A stretch of 64,000 bases of DNA from Caldilineales bacterium. GTDB taxonomy: Bacteria; Chloroflexota; Anaerolineae; J102. The stretch covers positions 1 through 64,000 of the forward strand of contig JAIBAP010000005.1 in assembly GCA_019695115.1 (NCBI GenBank), given 5' to 3'. How positions within the stretch are numbered: the first letter of the stretch is position 1; every line of letters starts with the position of its first letter. Below the pieces are notes generated by a model. The model saw only the letters and a program-made list of their open reading frames with translations, had not been told where the DNA came from and made no database searches. Both the position numbers and the translations under genes were made by a program. This document shows, piece after piece, positions 46,506 to 55,566 of this stretch.

Positions 46506-46871
46506 TCAGAACACCAGCACCTGGTCGGCTGCCGCCGTCCACGCCGCCAGCAAGGCCATGTTGCCGGGTTGCACCACCGCGATGAACCACTCTGGCCCGA
46601 GCCCGCGGGCCTCCGAACAGCTCCCTCAGGTGGCCACCTGGCCCTGGCGGGCGATGGACTGCACCATGCGCTCGATGTTGTAGTAGCCATTGGGCGTCTT
46701 CTGGCCGGCCAGGGCGCAGTTGACGCCGTCGCCGACCAGGAAGACCTGCACCTTTGCCTCCGGCGACTTGGCCAGGTTCATGGCCAGACGCAGGGCATTG
46801 TAGGGGCGCTCGTTTCCGTAAGGCGCATCGTTGATGATGAAAAGATAGGTTCGTTCGCCGTCATTAGTCAT
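46506..46871 (-). CDS. DsrE/DsrF-family protein with in-frame TGA at a conserved Cys position (candidate selenoprotein)
   Basis: MTNDGERTYLFIINDAPYGN starts a typical DsrE/YchN-like fold with LVGDGVNCALAGQKTP and GYYNIERMVQSIARQG, well known in this family. The frame meets TGA at codon 82 (46628-46626), then continues in the same frame as GSCSEARGLG and, at the end, LLAAWTAAADQVLVF, the family's usual ending, to a TGA at 46506-46508. Relatives have CGxC where this gene reads TGA-GSC. So the product is either a 121-residue selenoprotein with a U-x-x-C motif or a gene broken by one base change (or misread). A compact hairpin follows the TGA. AGGAG sits 7 nt before the ATG. Without read-through the protein would stop at 81 residues. 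Confidence 0.75.
46594..46611 (-). promoter_or_regulatory. putative bacterial SECIS-like hairpin
   Basis: Starting 15 nt after the TGA, GGCCCG pairs with CGGGCC (6 GC pairs) around the loop CGGGCU. The loop begins 21 nt after the TGA and has G in its second position, within the spacing and loop rules known for bacterial SECIS elements. In GC-rich DNA such a stem can arise by chance. Confidence 0.4.
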
Positions 46872-47155
46872 ATGCAAACTCCTGGGGCCGACGAAAGGTT
46901 GCTTTCTCGATTTCGATCGGCATTCGTGGATTCGTGGCAGAAACTGAACGTCAGGCTGCCAGCAGACAGATGGCAATCTAGCATTTGTTCATCACAAGCG
47001 TTTCCGTGTTCGCAGCGAAAAACGATTCGCCCTCGACCAGGAACAAAGACAGCTTTCTTCGACTAGCGGCCAGAGCACCTGTCCTGAGCCTGTCAAAGCA
47101 ACACCCGCATTCTCGCGCCACTCACTCGCTGGCGCAACCCGGTCTTTCCGCCCGA
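46872..47155. other. intergenic region with dispersed-repeat-like motifs
   Basis: It contains a direct repeat (ATTCGTGG twice, 46923-46938) and the phrase CCTGTCCTGAGCCTGTCAAA (47080-47099), which I recognise from memory as resembling sequences dispersed in many bacterial genomes. No gene or clear promoter is seen. Confidence 0.4.
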
Positions 47156-47563
47156 CTATCCCCGCCAACGTTCGCGCAAGCCGCTGAAATGATAGACCAG
47201 CCACCCCACCACCACCAGCACCACCGTAATCTCTGGCAGCCCACGCACCCCCAGACGGAATAGGTCGAGGAGCAGCACCACCAGCGTGGCCAGGGTCAGG
47301 GCCGTTGGCAGCAACGCCCGCCAGAGCGGGAGGGTGGGCCGGCCGGGAGGCGGCGGCGGAACGGCGTAGCTGTGGTCATACCTGGCCCGCTGCGCGGGGT
47401 CAGAGAGCACGGCATAGGCTTCGTTCAACTCCTGCATGGCGGCGGCGTCGGCCCCACCCGCGGCATCGGGATGATGCTTGCGCGCCAGGCGATGGTAGGC
47501 GGCCTGGATCACCTCTGGCTCGGCCTGCGGGTGCACCTGAAGAATGAGATAGTAGTCCTTCAC
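47156..47563 (-). CDS. membrane-anchored J-domain protein
   Basis: The 135-residue protein has an N-terminal J domain of about 65 residues with the HPD motif at 31-33 (ARKHHPDAAGG). A Pro-rich linker and two hydrophobic helices follow (LLPTALTLATLVVLLLDLF and ITVVLVVVGWLVYHF). J domains stimulate Hsp70 (DnaK) ATPase; the membrane tail suggests it recruits DnaK to the inner membrane face. The start is a GTG with GGAG 8 nt upstream. It lacks the Gly/Phe and zinc domains of full DnaJ. Confidence 0.9.
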   Translation of the reverse strand: MKDYYLILQVHPQAEPEVIQAAYHRLARKHHPDAAGGADAAAMQELNEAYAVLSDPAQRARYDHSYAVPPPPPGRPTLPLWRALLPTALTLATLVVLLLDLFRLGVRGLPEITVVLVVVGWLVYHFSGLRERWRG

Positions 47564-47591
47564 ATCGCTGGCTCCGGGCGCACGGGGGGGG

Positions 47592-48437
47592 TCACAACCT
47601 GATCGTCAGGCCCTCGAAGGCTGCTGTGCAGTGCAGCCAGGGCGCATGCGCTTGCAGCCAGGCCCGCGCCTCGGTCTGGATGGCGTCGATGGCATCATCG
47701 CTGCGGTCGGGGTCGTGGTGGAAGAGGACCAGGTGTTTGACCCCGGCTGCAACCGCCAACTCCAGCACCTGCGACACCAGGCTATGGCCCCAGCCGTGAT
47801 GGGCGGGCATGTCTGCGGCCAGATATTGGGCGTCATGGATGAGCACATCCGCATCCTTGCAGAAGGCCACGAACTCATCCTGGCTGGTGACCGGTGCGCC
47901 GGGCGGGTTCAGCTCGTTATCGGTGAGATAAACGACCCGCCGCCCTTCGTTCTCCACCCGATAGCCAAAGCCGCCGCCGGGGTGGTTGAGGCCGATCCGC
48001 TCGACCTCGAAGCCCGTGCCCATGAGCAGCGGCCGTGGATCATCGAAAATAATCCGCCGCTCCGACAACAAATCGTCGATCCGCACCGGAAAGCGGTTGC
48101 CATCCATCTGCTCCACCAGGGCGCGGGCCAGGGTCTCGCCCAGGTTGGGGACGACGCAGGTCAGGCGTCGCGGCTGATAGATCGGCCCGAAGAAGGGAAA
48201 GCCCTGGATGTGGTCCCAATGGATGTGCGTCACAACCAGGTACAGATCGGCATTCGAGCTTGCCAGCATCTTGCCCAGGTTGCGAATGCCGGTGCCGGCG
48301 TCGAGGATGAGGACGGCGTCATCGCCCAAATGCAGGCTGACGCAGGCGGTGTTGCCGCCATAGCGAACCGTGTAGGGGCCGGGGACGGCGATGGCGCCGC
48401 GCACGCCCCAGAAACGTAGGGTGAGGGCTTTAGGCAT
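47592..48437 (-). CDS. MBL-fold metallo-hydrolase
   Basis: The 281-residue protein carries the metallo-beta-lactamase HxHxDH motif at 71-76 (THIHWDH), an N-terminal FWGVRGAIAVPGP typical of the PhnP/RNase Z-like branch, and later ligands in LNHPGGGFGYR, IHDAQY and HHGWGHS. It should hydrolyse a phosphodiester or related bond with two bound metals; the exact substrate is unknown. A divergent promoter region separates it from the Gfo/Idh gene. Confidence 0.9.
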   Translation of the reverse strand: MPKALTLRFWGVRGAIAVPGPYTVRYGGNTACVSLHLGDDAVLILDAGTGIRNLGKMLASSNADLYLVVTHIHWDHIQGFPFFGPIYQPRRLTCVVPNLGETLARALVEQMDGNRFPVRIDDLLSERRIIFDDPRPLLMGTGFEVERIGLNHPGGGFGYRVENEGRRVVYLTDNELNPPGAPVTSQDEFVAFCKDADVLIHDAQYLAADMPAHHGWGHSLVSQVLELAVAAGVKHLVLFHHDPDRSDDAIDAIQTEARAWLQAHAPWLHCTAAFEGLTIRL

Positions 48438-48492
48438 GATGGGTCGAGCAGATCAGAGACTGGGCAGTGGCCGCAGGGGGACGATAGGGGGA

Positions 48493-48520
48493 ATGATACT
48501 GGCAATGTCCGGTTTTGCAA
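48493..48520 (-). promoter_or_regulatory. promoter for the MBL hydrolase gene
   Basis: On the minus strand TTGCAA (48520-48515), a 16-nt spacer and TATCAT (48498-48493), 56 nt upstream of the ATG. Confidence 0.45.
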
Positions 48521-48536
48521 GCCGGGGCGCCAAGAC

Positions 48537-48566
48537 CTGACAGCTCGCGCCCCTCCATGCTACACT
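48537..48566 (+). promoter_or_regulatory. promoter for the Gfo/Idh oxidoreductase gene
   Basis: CTGACA (48537-48542), an 18-nt spacer and TACACT (48561-48566), 31 nt before the ATG at 48598. It is divergent from the MBL gene promoter. Confidence 0.5.
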
Positions 48567-48597
48567 GCCCCCATCCTCACCGCTTCGGAGAACCACC

Positions 48598-49575
48598 ATG
48601 CCGCCCATCCGTTGGGGCCTCCTCTCGACCGCCCACATCAACCGCCGCCTCATCCCCGCCATACGGGCGTCGCGGCGGGGCGAACTCGTCGCCGTCGCCA
48701 GCCGCAACCAGGCCTCGGCCGACGCCTACGCCGCCCACTGGGGCATCCCCCGCGCCTTCGGCTCCTACCAGGCCCTGCTCGACTCCACCGCCATCGACGC
48801 CGTCTACATCAGCCTACCCAACCACCTGCACAGTGAATGGGCGATCAAAGCCCTGGCAAGCGGCAAGCACGTGCTCTGCGAAAAGCCCTTCGCCCTCAGC
48901 CTGGAGGAAGCCGACCGCATGATCGCCGCCGCCGCCGGCTCTGGCTGCGTGCTGGCCGAGGCCTTCATGTACCGGCATCACCCGCAGATGAAGGCGCTGG
49001 GCGAGTGGGTGCGCAAGGGGCGCATCGGCGAGGTGGCCCTGCTGCGGGCGGTCTTCAACTTCACCCTCACCGACGCCGGCAACATCCGCCTACAACCTGA
49101 GACCGGCGGCGGCGCCCTCTGGGATATCGGCATCTACCCGGTCAGCTTTGCCCAATACGTGATGGGCGGGCCGCCCGTGCGCGTGACGGCCGAACAGCGC
49201 CGGGGCGAGACCGGGGTCGATGTCGTCTTTGCCGGGCAGATGGCCTACGCCAACGGCGGCATCGCCCAGATCTCCGCCTCGTTCCGCAGCCCCTTCTACA
49301 GCCTGGCCGAAGTCTACGGCTCGCTCGGCCGGCTCACCCTCAACCGGCCCTTCGTCCTCGGCTCTGACGGCGTCGAACGCCAGCTCCTCTTCCACCCCAA
49401 CGAAGGCCCACCCCAACCCATCCCCTTCCCCGACCGCGAGCTCTACAGCTGCGAAATCGAGGACTTCCACGACGCCATCCTCACCGGCGCCGCACCCTAT
49501 CTCAGCCTCGCCGAAACCAGAAACCACGTCGCCACCGTCCTGGCGCTGTATCAGGCCGCGCGAGGAGAGACATAG
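48598..49575 (+). CDS. Gfo/Idh/MocA-family NAD(P)-dependent oxidoreductase
   Basis: The 325-residue enzyme has an N-terminal Rossmann domain (IRWGLLSTAHINRRLIPAI) and the family's EKP motif in the stretch HVLCEKPFALSLEEADRMI, with the Lys in the active site. Its C-terminal half is an alpha/beta dimerisation and substrate domain (ETGGGALWDIGIYPVSFAQY, with the Asp/Gly/Tyr pattern of the substrate site). Members oxidise or reduce sugars, inositols or related alcohols; the specific substrate cannot be read here. It is first in a + strand run that includes kynurenine genes and a class II aldolase. Confidence 0.92.
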   Translation: MPPIRWGLLSTAHINRRLIPAIRASRRGELVAVASRNQASADAYAAHWGIPRAFGSYQALLDSTAIDAVYISLPNHLHSEWAIKALASGKHVLCEKPFALSLEEADRMIAAAAGSGCVLAEAFMYRHHPQMKALGEWVRKGRIGEVALLRAVFNFTLTDAGNIRLQPETGGGALWDIGIYPVSFAQYVMGGPPVRVTAEQRRGETGVDVVFAGQMAYANGGIAQISASFRSPFYSLAEVYGSLGRLTLNRPFVLGSDGVERQLLFHPNEGPPQPIPFPDRELYSCEIEDFHDAILTGAAPYLSLAETRNHVATVLALYQAARGET

Positions 49576-49635
49576 GCAGGGAGAGTGGGCATTCCGGCGC
49601 TCCCCCCCCCCAACCACCATTCCTCCCCCACTGCC

Positions 49636-50280
49636 ATGAACCCGATCGACATCTCCCGCACCCTCCACCCCGGCATCGCCGTCTGGCCCGGTGATGCGCG
49701 CTTCCATCTCAGCCGCAGCGTCACCATCGCCGGCGGCGACGCCGTCAACCTCAGCACCCTCACCCTCAGCGCCCATACCGGCGCCCATGTCGACGCCCCC
49801 TATCACTTCGACGATGCCGGCGTCACCATCGAATACGCCCATCTTGACCTCTACTGGGGTCTGGCCCAGGTCGTCAGCGTGGCCAAGACCACCGGCCCGC
49901 TCTTCCCCGCCGACCTCGGACATGCCGACCTGCGCCGCGCCCCCCGGCTGCTGGTGCACTCTGCTGCCAGCCATGCCGACCCCACGCTCTTCCACCGCGA
50001 CTTCGTCTATCCCAGCCCCGAGCTTGCCGACTACCTGGGCGCGCTGGGCATCCTCCTCTACGGCGCCGACGCGCCCTCGATGGACGAACCCGACAGCAAG
50101 ACCCTGCCCGGCCATCACGCCCTCAAGCGCAACCACATCGCCATCCTCGAGGGCCTCGACCTCAGCCATGCCCCTGACGGCGTCTACGAACTGGTCGCTC
50201 TGCCGCTCAAGATCGGCAACGGCGACGGCAGCCCGGTGCGCGCGGCCCTGCGCCCGCTCCACCCCGCACCGCCAGCGTAG
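49636..50280 (+). CDS. kynB: kynurenine formamidase (cyclase family)
   Basis: The 214-residue product has the KynB metal-binding signature HTGAHVDAPYH (His47, His51, Asp53, His57) and the opening IDISRTLHPGIAVWPGD characteristic of the family. KynB hydrolyses N-formylkynurenine to kynurenine. Being 18 nt upstream of kynureninase strongly supports this over other members of the wider cyclase family. The ATG at 49636 is chosen because homologous sequence begins there; the upstream in-frame extension is low-complexity. Confidence 0.9.
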   Translation: MNPIDISRTLHPGIAVWPGDARFHLSRSVTIAGGDAVNLSTLTLSAHTGAHVDAPYHFDDAGVTIEYAHLDLYWGLAQVVSVAKTTGPLFPADLGHADLRRAPRLLVHSAASHADPTLFHRDFVYPSPELADYLGALGILLYGADAPSMDEPDSKTLPGHHALKRNHIAILEGLDLSHAPDGVYELVALPLKIGNGDGSPVRAALRPLHPAPPA

Positions 50281-50298
50281 GCGCACGGCCCCGCCGTT

Positions 50299-51567
50299 AT
50301 GTCCACCCTTCGCGACGCCGCCCTCGCCCACCGCCTGGACGCCGACGACCCCCTGGCGGCCTACCGCGCCCGCTTCGTCGTCGCCGACCCCCGGCTCATC
50401 TACCTGGATGGCAACTCGTTGGGCAGGCTGCCGAGAGCGACGGCGGCCCTGGCTGAGCGCGTGGTGCAGGAGCAGTGGGGTGAGCGGCTCATCCGCGGCT
50501 GGAGCGAGGGCTGGATGGAGTTGCCGGGCCGGGTGGGGGCCAAGATCGCTCGACTGATCGGCGCGCAGGCTGACGAAGTCATCGTCGCCGACTCCACCTC
50601 GGTCAACCTGTTCAAGCTGGCGGCGGCGGCCCTGGCCGCCCAACCCGGACGCCGCCGCATCCTCAGCGACGACCTGCAATTCCCCTCGGACCTCTACATC
50701 CTTCAGGGTTTGGTCGCATGGATGGGGCAGGGCCACCGGCTCGAGATCGCCCCCTCGCCCGACGGCATCCACGGCCCCGCCGAGACCCTCCTCCACCGTC
50801 TCGATAGCGATGTGGCCCTGGTCGTCCTCTCGCTCACCGCCTTCAAGAGCGCCTACACCTACGACCTGGCGGCGCTGACGGCAGCCGCACACCGGGTCGG
50901 GGCGCTCATCCTCTGGGATCTCAGCCATGCCGCCGGCGCGCTGCCGGTGGAACTCAACGCTGCTGGCGCCGACCTGGCCGTAGGCTGCACCTACAAGTAC
51001 CTGAACGGCGGGCCGGGCGCGCCCGCCTTTCTCTTCGTCCGCCGCGACCTGCAAGACCACCTGGCCAACCCCATCAGCGGCTGGATGGGCCGCGCCCGGC
51101 CTTTCGAGTTCGCCCTCGACTACCACCCTGCCCCCGGCCTGGCCCGCTTCCTCAGCGGCACCCCGGCCATCCTCTCCCTGGCCCCGGTCGAGGCGGGCGT
51201 CGATCTGCTGTTGGAGGCAGGGATGGCGGCGGTGCGGGCCAAATCGGTTCGCCAGACCGACTATCTGATCGAACTCTGGCAGACGATGCTGGCCCCGCTT
51301 GGCTACAGCCTCAACTCCCCGCGCCAGGCCGAGCGTCGCGGCTCGCATCTGGCGCTGGGCCACCCCGACGGCTGGCGCATCGCCCAGGCGCTGATCCACG
51401 ACCTGGGTGTGCTGCCCGACTTCCGCGCCCCCGACAACATCCGCCTGGGCGTGACCCCGCTCTACACCACCTTCACCGAGCTTCACACCGCCGCCCTGGC
51501 CCTGCACGATGCCATCAGCGAGCGCCATTTCGAGCGATTCCCCGCCGCACCCAACCATATCACCTGA
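50299..51567 (+). CDS. kynU: kynureninase
   Basis: The 422-residue PLP enzyme cleaves kynurenine to anthranilate and alanine. It shows YLDGNSLGRLP near the start, the PLP-contacting LWDLSHAAGALPVEL, the Schiff-base Lys near 233 in CTYKYLNGGPG, and the C-terminal IRLGVTPLYTTFTEL, all family signatures. Together with kynB this gives two of the three steps from tryptophan to anthranilate; no tryptophan dioxygenase gene is present in the window. It ends 15 nt before a 17-nt repeat tract. Confidence 0.95.
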   Translation: MSTLRDAALAHRLDADDPLAAYRARFVVADPRLIYLDGNSLGRLPRATAALAERVVQEQWGERLIRGWSEGWMELPGRVGAKIARLIGAQADEVIVADSTSVNLFKLAAAALAAQPGRRRILSDDLQFPSDLYILQGLVAWMGQGHRLEIAPSPDGIHGPAETLLHRLDSDVALVVLSLTAFKSAYTYDLAALTAAAHRVGALILWDLSHAAGALPVELNAAGADLAVGCTYKYLNGGPGAPAFLFVRRDLQDHLANPISGWMGRARPFEFALDYHPAPGLARFLSGTPAILSLAPVEAGVDLLLEAGMAAVRAKSVRQTDYLIELWQTMLAPLGYSLNSPRQAERRGSHLALGHPDGWRIAQALIHDLGVLPDFRAPDNIRLGVTPLYTTFTELHTAALALHDAISERHFERFPAAPNHIT

Positions 51568-51582
51568 GCAGCCGACTGCCTC

Positions 51583-51830
51583 CGCCCCATCCGCCCATCC
51601 CAGCCATCCGCCCATCTCCCCCATCCGCCCATCCCAGTAATCCGCCCATCTCCCCCCCATCCGCCCATCTCCCCCCAATCCGCCCATCCCAGCCATCCGC
51701 CCATCTCCCCAATCCGCCCATCCCAGTAATCCGCCCATCTCCCCAATCCGCCCATCTCCCCAATCCGCCCATCTCCCCAATCCGCCCATCTCCCCAATCC
51801 GCCCATCCCAGTAATCCGCCCATCCCCCCA
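51583..51830. repeat. 17-nt degenerate repeat tract, copy B
   Basis: About 14 units of CCGCCCAT followed by either CCCAG(TA/CC)AT or CTCCCCAAT, some with two extra C. It fills the kynU-MFS gap. Copy A is at 44310-44400 near the SQR-like gene. Confidence 0.93.
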
Positions 51831-51849
51831 CCCGTGGCCCTGACAGACC

Positions 51850-53145
51850 ATGAACAGATACCGCGCCCACTGGTTCTACAGCATCATCCCGCAGCGCATC
51901 GGCGCCGGCAGCACCATCAGCCTGCCGCCGCTGTTCATCACCGAGGTGCTGCACGGGACGGTGGGGCAGGTGGGACTTGCCAGCTCACTCACCAGCGCCG
52001 CCGGTGTACCGGCGGCCGTAGCCTGGGGCTGGCTGAGCGACCGCTTTGGCTCGCGCAAGCTCTACCTGGCGCTTGGCTGCCTGGGCTTCGGCCTACCGAC
52101 GCTACTGATGGCCTTCAGCCGCGATGTGGCCGCTTTTCTGGCGCTCACCATCCTCATGGGGGCGCTCGGCGTGGCCGGGACGCCGGTCAGCAGCACCCTG
52201 ATCATGGACACGACACCCAAAGGCGAGTGGGACGATGCCTTCGGGCGCTTCAACCAGGTGACGGGGTGGGGGATGGTGGTGGGCCGGGCGGTAGGGCTGA
52301 CCTGGATCAGCTATCTCACCCTGCGGCTGGGCAACGAGTCGGCGCAGCGCTCGCTCTGGCTGCTGAGCGGCCTCCTGGGTTGCGCCGGCGCCCTGGGCGT
52401 GTGGGTCATGGTCCCGCGCCTGCACCGGGCCAAACCAGCCGCCTTCCGCTGGCAAGACACCGCCCGCAGCTGGCGCGGCCAGCGGCCTGGCCGCGTCCTG
52501 CGCGGCGTGGGCGGCCGCCTGGCCGCGCTGGCGCCATCTCGCTTCCGCTGGCGCGAGCCGTTGGGCGCCTACTACCTGGCCAGCCTGGCCCTGTTCACCG
52601 CTTCGGTGTTCGCCTACACCCCCTTTGCCGTCTGGCAGCGGCAGGACCTGGGCAACAGCACCGCCATGGTCTTCTTCGTGGGCATGGTCAACAGCATCGC
52701 CGCCACCTTCAGCTACCGTTGGGTGGGGAGACGCTCGGCCGCGCGCGGCAGCCTGGGCGTGCAGATCAGCGCCGTGGCCTTGCGCATCGTCGTCTTTGGC
52801 GGCTTCGCCCTGCTCTCACTCCTCAGCCTGCACGGACTGGCCGGGTCGGCGGCCCTGGTGGTCTTCCAGGCCATCAGCGGCTTCAGTTGGGCGGGCATCG
52901 CTGTGGCCGGTAACACCACCGTCGCCCACCTGGCCCCCCAAGGCAGCGAAGGGGCGGCGGTGGGGGCCTACAACTCATTCATCAGCGTCGGCGCCATCGT
53001 CGGCGCCCTGGCCAGCGGCTATGTGGCGCAGTGGACGGGCTTCGCTTTCGTCTTCCTCTTGGGCGCAGTGGGCATGGCGGTCACGGCCCTCTTGCTCATC
53101 CTCGTTCGCCGTCAGGCCCACCGCCGCCACATCGAACACCTGTAG
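51850..53145 (+). CDS. MFS transporter
   Basis: The 431-residue protein has about 12 hydrophobic helices. The loop between helices 2 and 3 reads GWLSDRFGSRKLY, the MFS motif A, and YRAHWFYSIIPQRIGAGSTI opens the protein. It is a secondary carrier of unknown substrate. Its position between kynU and the aldolase gene suggests a role with the same catabolic set (uptake or export of an aromatic or hydroxy acid), which is inference. It starts 20 nt after the repeat tract; no strong ribosome-binding site is visible. Confidence 0.88.
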   Translation: MNRYRAHWFYSIIPQRIGAGSTISLPPLFITEVLHGTVGQVGLASSLTSAAGVPAAVAWGWLSDRFGSRKLYLALGCLGFGLPTLLMAFSRDVAAFLALTILMGALGVAGTPVSSTLIMDTTPKGEWDDAFGRFNQVTGWGMVVGRAVGLTWISYLTLRLGNESAQRSLWLLSGLLGCAGALGVWVMVPRLHRAKPAAFRWQDTARSWRGQRPGRVLRGVGGRLAALAPSRFRWREPLGAYYLASLALFTASVFAYTPFAVWQRQDLGNSTAMVFFVGMVNSIAATFSYRWVGRRSAARGSLGVQISAVALRIVVFGGFALLSLLSLHGLAGSAALVVFQAISGFSWAGIAVAGNTTVAHLAPQGSEGAAVGAYNSFISVGAIVGALASGYVAQWTGFAFVFLLGAVGMAVTALLLILVRRQAHRRHIEHL

Positions 53146-53159
53146 AAAGGACGATCCCC

Positions 53160-53933
53160 ATGACCCTCATCCGGCACAGCGGCCAACACGGTGGCCCCGA
53201 ACACCGCCGAACCGAACAGGAATGGCGCCAGGAAATCAGCCAGGTCTGCAAACTGATGTGGCAGAAGGACCTGGTGGCTGCCACCGATGGCAATGTCAGC
53301 GCCCGGCTTGGCCCCGACCGCTTCCTGGTCACGCCCAGCGGCTTCTCGAAGGCATTCATCGAACCGGAACACCTGCTGATGATCGGCTGGGATGCCGAAC
53401 CCGTCGGCCCCCGCTTTGGCGTCGGCCGCTCCCTGCGCGTCTCCAGCGAGATCCTCCTCCATCTCGAAGCCTATCGCCGCCGGCCCGACATCGCCGCCGT
53501 CGTCCATGCGCACCCCCCCACCGCCGTGGCCCTCTCGATTGCCGGCGTCTCACTCGCCCGCTGTGTCCTGCCCGAGGTGGTGATGGGGCTGGGGCTGATC
53601 CCCACCACGGCCTATGCCACCCCGGCCTCGATCGAGGGCGCCCAGGTCATCGCCGGGCTGATCGAGTCCTACGACGCCCTCATCCTCCAGCGGCACGGCA
53701 GCGTCACCGTCGGCAAGACCGCCCTCGACGCCTACTTCAAGCTCGAGAAGCTGGAGCATGCCGCCATCATCACCCGAACCATCCTGCAATTGGGTGGCGA
53801 GACGCCGCTGCCGCCCGCCGAAACGGCCAAATTGGTGGAGTGGCGGGCGGCCAGCGGGCTGTTGCGGGGAAGCCAGGCCGATGATCTCTGCGACGTGTGC
53901 GGCGTCTGCCACGTGAGGCCGCCGAACAGCTGA
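53160..53933 (+). CDS. class II aldolase/adducin-family protein
   Basis: The 257-residue product matches fuculose-phosphate-type aldolases: the N-terminal TDGNVSARLGPDRFLVTPSG holds the substrate-phosphate loop, HAHPP gives zinc ligands (near 127-129) and the third ligand is likely in LQRHGSVTVGKT. It should split or form a C-C bond in a phosphorylated or carboxylated sugar. The tail (LCDVCGVCHVRPPNS) adds three Cys and one His outside the normal fold. The ATG at 53160 follows AAAGGA (53147-53152), 14 nt after the MFS stop; the upstream in-frame extension lies inside the MFS gene. Confidence 0.9.
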   Translation: MTLIRHSGQHGGPEHRRTEQEWRQEISQVCKLMWQKDLVAATDGNVSARLGPDRFLVTPSGFSKAFIEPEHLLMIGWDAEPVGPRFGVGRSLRVSSEILLHLEAYRRRPDIAAVVHAHPPTAVALSIAGVSLARCVLPEVVMGLGLIPTTAYATPASIEGAQVIAGLIESYDALILQRHGSVTVGKTALDAYFKLEKLEHAAIITRTILQLGGETPLPPAETAKLVEWRAASGLLRGSQADDLCDVCGVCHVRPPNS

Positions 53934-54011
53934 ATCGTCGCAATCGAGAGCGGAGTCAGCACCCCCAGGTGCGGGTGAACCTGCTGACGCCGCAGCAAGT
54001 GGCGAGTGGCA

Positions 54012-55526
<1,515 letters not shown>

Positions 55527-55566
55527 GGTCGGTTTGGGAGAGGATGCGGCTGGTCGGCGCCGGGGG

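Noticed and set aside
46337-46690. a second minus-strand frame covering the 3' end of the DsrE-family gene as an alternative explanation of the TGA
   Set aside because: Its translation (Arg/Trp/Ser-rich) has no DsrE similarity; the family-like ending lies in the original frame, so a frameshift does not explain the stop.
51583-51830. CRISPR array
   Set aside because: The 17-nt units are directly contiguous with no spacers of uniform length.
49090-51954. 954-codon open frame on the - strand, including GRWADYWDGRIG-like repeats
   Set aside because: It runs across kynB, kynU and the 17-nt repeat tract. The WADWGDGRIGEMGG pattern is just translation of that tract.
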